Origin: Oscillospiraceae bacterium
GTDB taxonomy: Bacteria; Bacillota; Clostridia; Oscillospirales; Oscillospiraceae
Direction: 5' to 3'
Assembly: GCA_031288675.1 (NCBI GenBank)
Contig: JAITQY010000074.1
Location: 1-7,103 of the forward strand
Length of the DNA: 7,103 bases
The first letter of the stretch is position 1; every line of letters starts with the position of its first letter. The notes beneath the pieces were generated by a model. The model saw nothing but the letters and a program-made list of their open reading frames with translations. It was not told where the DNA came from and did no database searches. The translations under genes were made by a program, and so were the position numbers. This document shows positions 6,228 through 7,103 of the stretch, piece by piece.

Positions 6228-6239
6228 AGAAAATATAGA

Positions 6240-7103
6240 TTATTGCCTATAGCTCTCCGTTGTAATACGGATATCCTTGCTCTCAATAAGCGTCTCTATC
6301 TCCTCCTGCGAATAGCCGAGTTCTTTCATAATATCCGCAGTCTGTTCGCCTACGTGAGGCGCCAGTTTATATTCCGGCAGACCTGCCTCCTCAAAGTGAA
6401 CAGGGTTACGTATTGCGATACGCTCACCGCTCGGGTAAGTTATCTTGGTAAACGCGTCGTCCGCCCATGCCTGCTCGTCCTCCAAAACTTCGCTCCACTC
6501 TGCGGCAATCGCAAACGGAATATCCGCCGCCGTAAGGCGCTCCGCGATTTCTTTAGAAGTAAACTTAGCGTATGCCGCCGCAATCGCGTCATAAAGCGCC
6601 GGACCGTGTCCGCCCTGCACGATACCTACTTCCGTCGCGAAACGCTCGTCTGAAAGAAGTTCGGTTATCTCCATAGCCTCCGCAAACTTCGGGAACATAG
6701 CGAATACCGGCATAGACTGCTGTATCCAGCGACCGTCCTTTGCCTGATAGCAGCAGTTGAACGGATTGGGGCTGTTACGCTTCTGCATCGGATATTTAAG
6801 CATTTTGTACTGAGCCGTTTGAAGTAGCGTTCCCTGCGTGAAAATAGCTGTTCCAAGCAGACTGCAGCTTACTTTTTCGCCCTTTCCGGTACGCGCCGCA
6901 TTGTACAGCGCCGCGCATACGCCCGCCGCAAGGAACATCCCCGTCTGATGGTCGCCCATAGACGGAATCAGATTCGCCGGTTTGCCGTCGGTATCATACA
7001 GCGAACCAAGAATTCCGGAACGAGCCCAAAACGCCGTGTAGTCGTAACCCGGCAGGTCTTTGTCCGGACCCTTATCTCCATATCCCGTAACACTTGCATA
7101 CAC
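6240..7103 (-). CDS. Type III CoA-transferase, CaiB/BaiF family (partial, 5' end outside window)
   Basis: The reading frame is open to the window edge. Its first visible residues VYASVTGYGDKGP correspond to the internal (V/I)YAS-TG-G motif of the family, so the GTG at the edge is a valine and not a start. By comparison with formyl-CoA transferase about 115-120 N-terminal residues are missing, giving a full protein near 405 residues. The catalytic aspartate, which forms the acyl-aspartyl anhydride, aligns with GDHQTGM; it is visible residue 51, codon at 6951-6953. The C-terminus has the usual LAPHVGEQTADIMKELGYS pattern near visible residues 248-266. Members move CoA between carboxylic acids without ATP, for example crotonobetaine/carnitine, oxalate/formate, bile acids or phenyllactate/cinnamate. 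As first visible gene of the operon it probably transfers CoA from reduced product to incoming substrate, so the ligase is needed only for priming. Confidence 0.92.
   Translation of the reverse strand: MYASVTGYGDKGPDKDLPGYDYTAFWARSGILGSLYDTDGKPANLIPSMGDHQTGMFLAAGVCAALYNAARTGKGEKVSCSLLGTAIFTQGTLLQTAQYKMLKYPMQKRNSPNPFNCCYQAKDGRWIQQSMPVFAMFPKFAEAMEITELLSDERFATEVGIVQGGHGPALYDAIAAAYAKFTSKEIAERLTAADIPFAIAAEWSEVLEDEQAWADDAFTKITYPSGERIAIRNPVHFEEAGLPEYKLAPHVGEQTADIMKELGYSQEEIETLIESKDIRITTESYRQ

Noticed and set aside
6189..6653. Plus-strand open frame (154 codons), very arginine-rich
   Set aside because: Mostly antisense to the CoA-transferase; the arginine richness comes from reading conserved codons backwards.
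7101..7103. GTG at the window edge as start codon of the CoA-transferase
   Set aside because: The residues that follow match an internal family motif (VYASVTG), so the gene continues beyond the window and GTG encodes an internal valine.
1649..7103. Assigning the operon directly as caffeate (car), carnitine (cai) or bile-acid (bai) genes
   Set aside because: Family membership is clear but specificity residues cannot be judged by eye, gene order differs, and other hallmark genes of those pathways are not in the window.
1..7103. CRISPR arrays, tRNA or rRNA genes, insertion sequences, phage genes
   Set aside because: No regularly spaced repeats, cloverleaf sequences, transposase or integrase motifs were seen on either strand.

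Overview
The window looks like a chromosomal segment of a strictly anaerobic Gram-positive-type bacterium, most likely Bacillota (Clostridia or a relative). The evidence is strong AAGGAG(G) ribosome sites, an S-layer-homology (SLH) protein tail, and an electron-transfer flavoprotein whose alpha subunit carries a two-cluster ferredoxin domain, an arrangement known from acetogens and other amino-acid- or acrylate-reducing anaerobes. Base composition looks roughly balanced. Species cannot be named from the sequence alone.

Layout, left to right. Positions 1-63 (+ strand) are the last 20 codons of an SLH-domain surface protein. Positions 64-293 form a convergent intergenic region. It holds a perfect 20-bp hairpin (125-168), a weak terminator-like hairpin with a T-run (211-242), and a very good sigma-A-type promoter (223-252) followed by a Shine-Dalgarno sequence (265-272) but no recognisable gene. 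From 294 to the right edge, six genes all lie on the minus strand and read right to left: a type III (CaiB/BaiF) CoA-transferase (6240-7103, 5' end outside the window), an acyl-CoA dehydrogenase (5014-6153), EtfB (4201-4998), ferredoxin-EtfA (2983-4185), an AMP-forming acyl-CoA ligase (1649-2974) and a MATE-family exporter (294-1652).

The six genes read as one operon. The gaps after the CoA-transferase are 86, 15, 15, 8 and -4 nt. Together they encode an activation and reduction route for an unsaturated (or oxidisable) carboxylic acid. The ligase makes the first acyl-CoA with ATP. The CoA-transferase then recycles CoA from product to fresh substrate. The dehydrogenase/EtfAB complex moves electrons between acyl-CoA, NADH and probably ferredoxin. 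The MATE protein may export product or a toxic substrate. The closest described logic is the caffeate-respiration (car) system of Acetobacterium woodii, with weaker analogies to carnitine (cai/fix) and aryl-acrylate (fld/acd) systems. The actual substrate is not visible in the sequence.

The most notable unexplained structures are a perfect 15-bp inverted repeat inside the first codons of the ligase gene, which also lacks its own ribosome site, and the orphan promoter plus ribosome site that fires antisense into the end of the operon.
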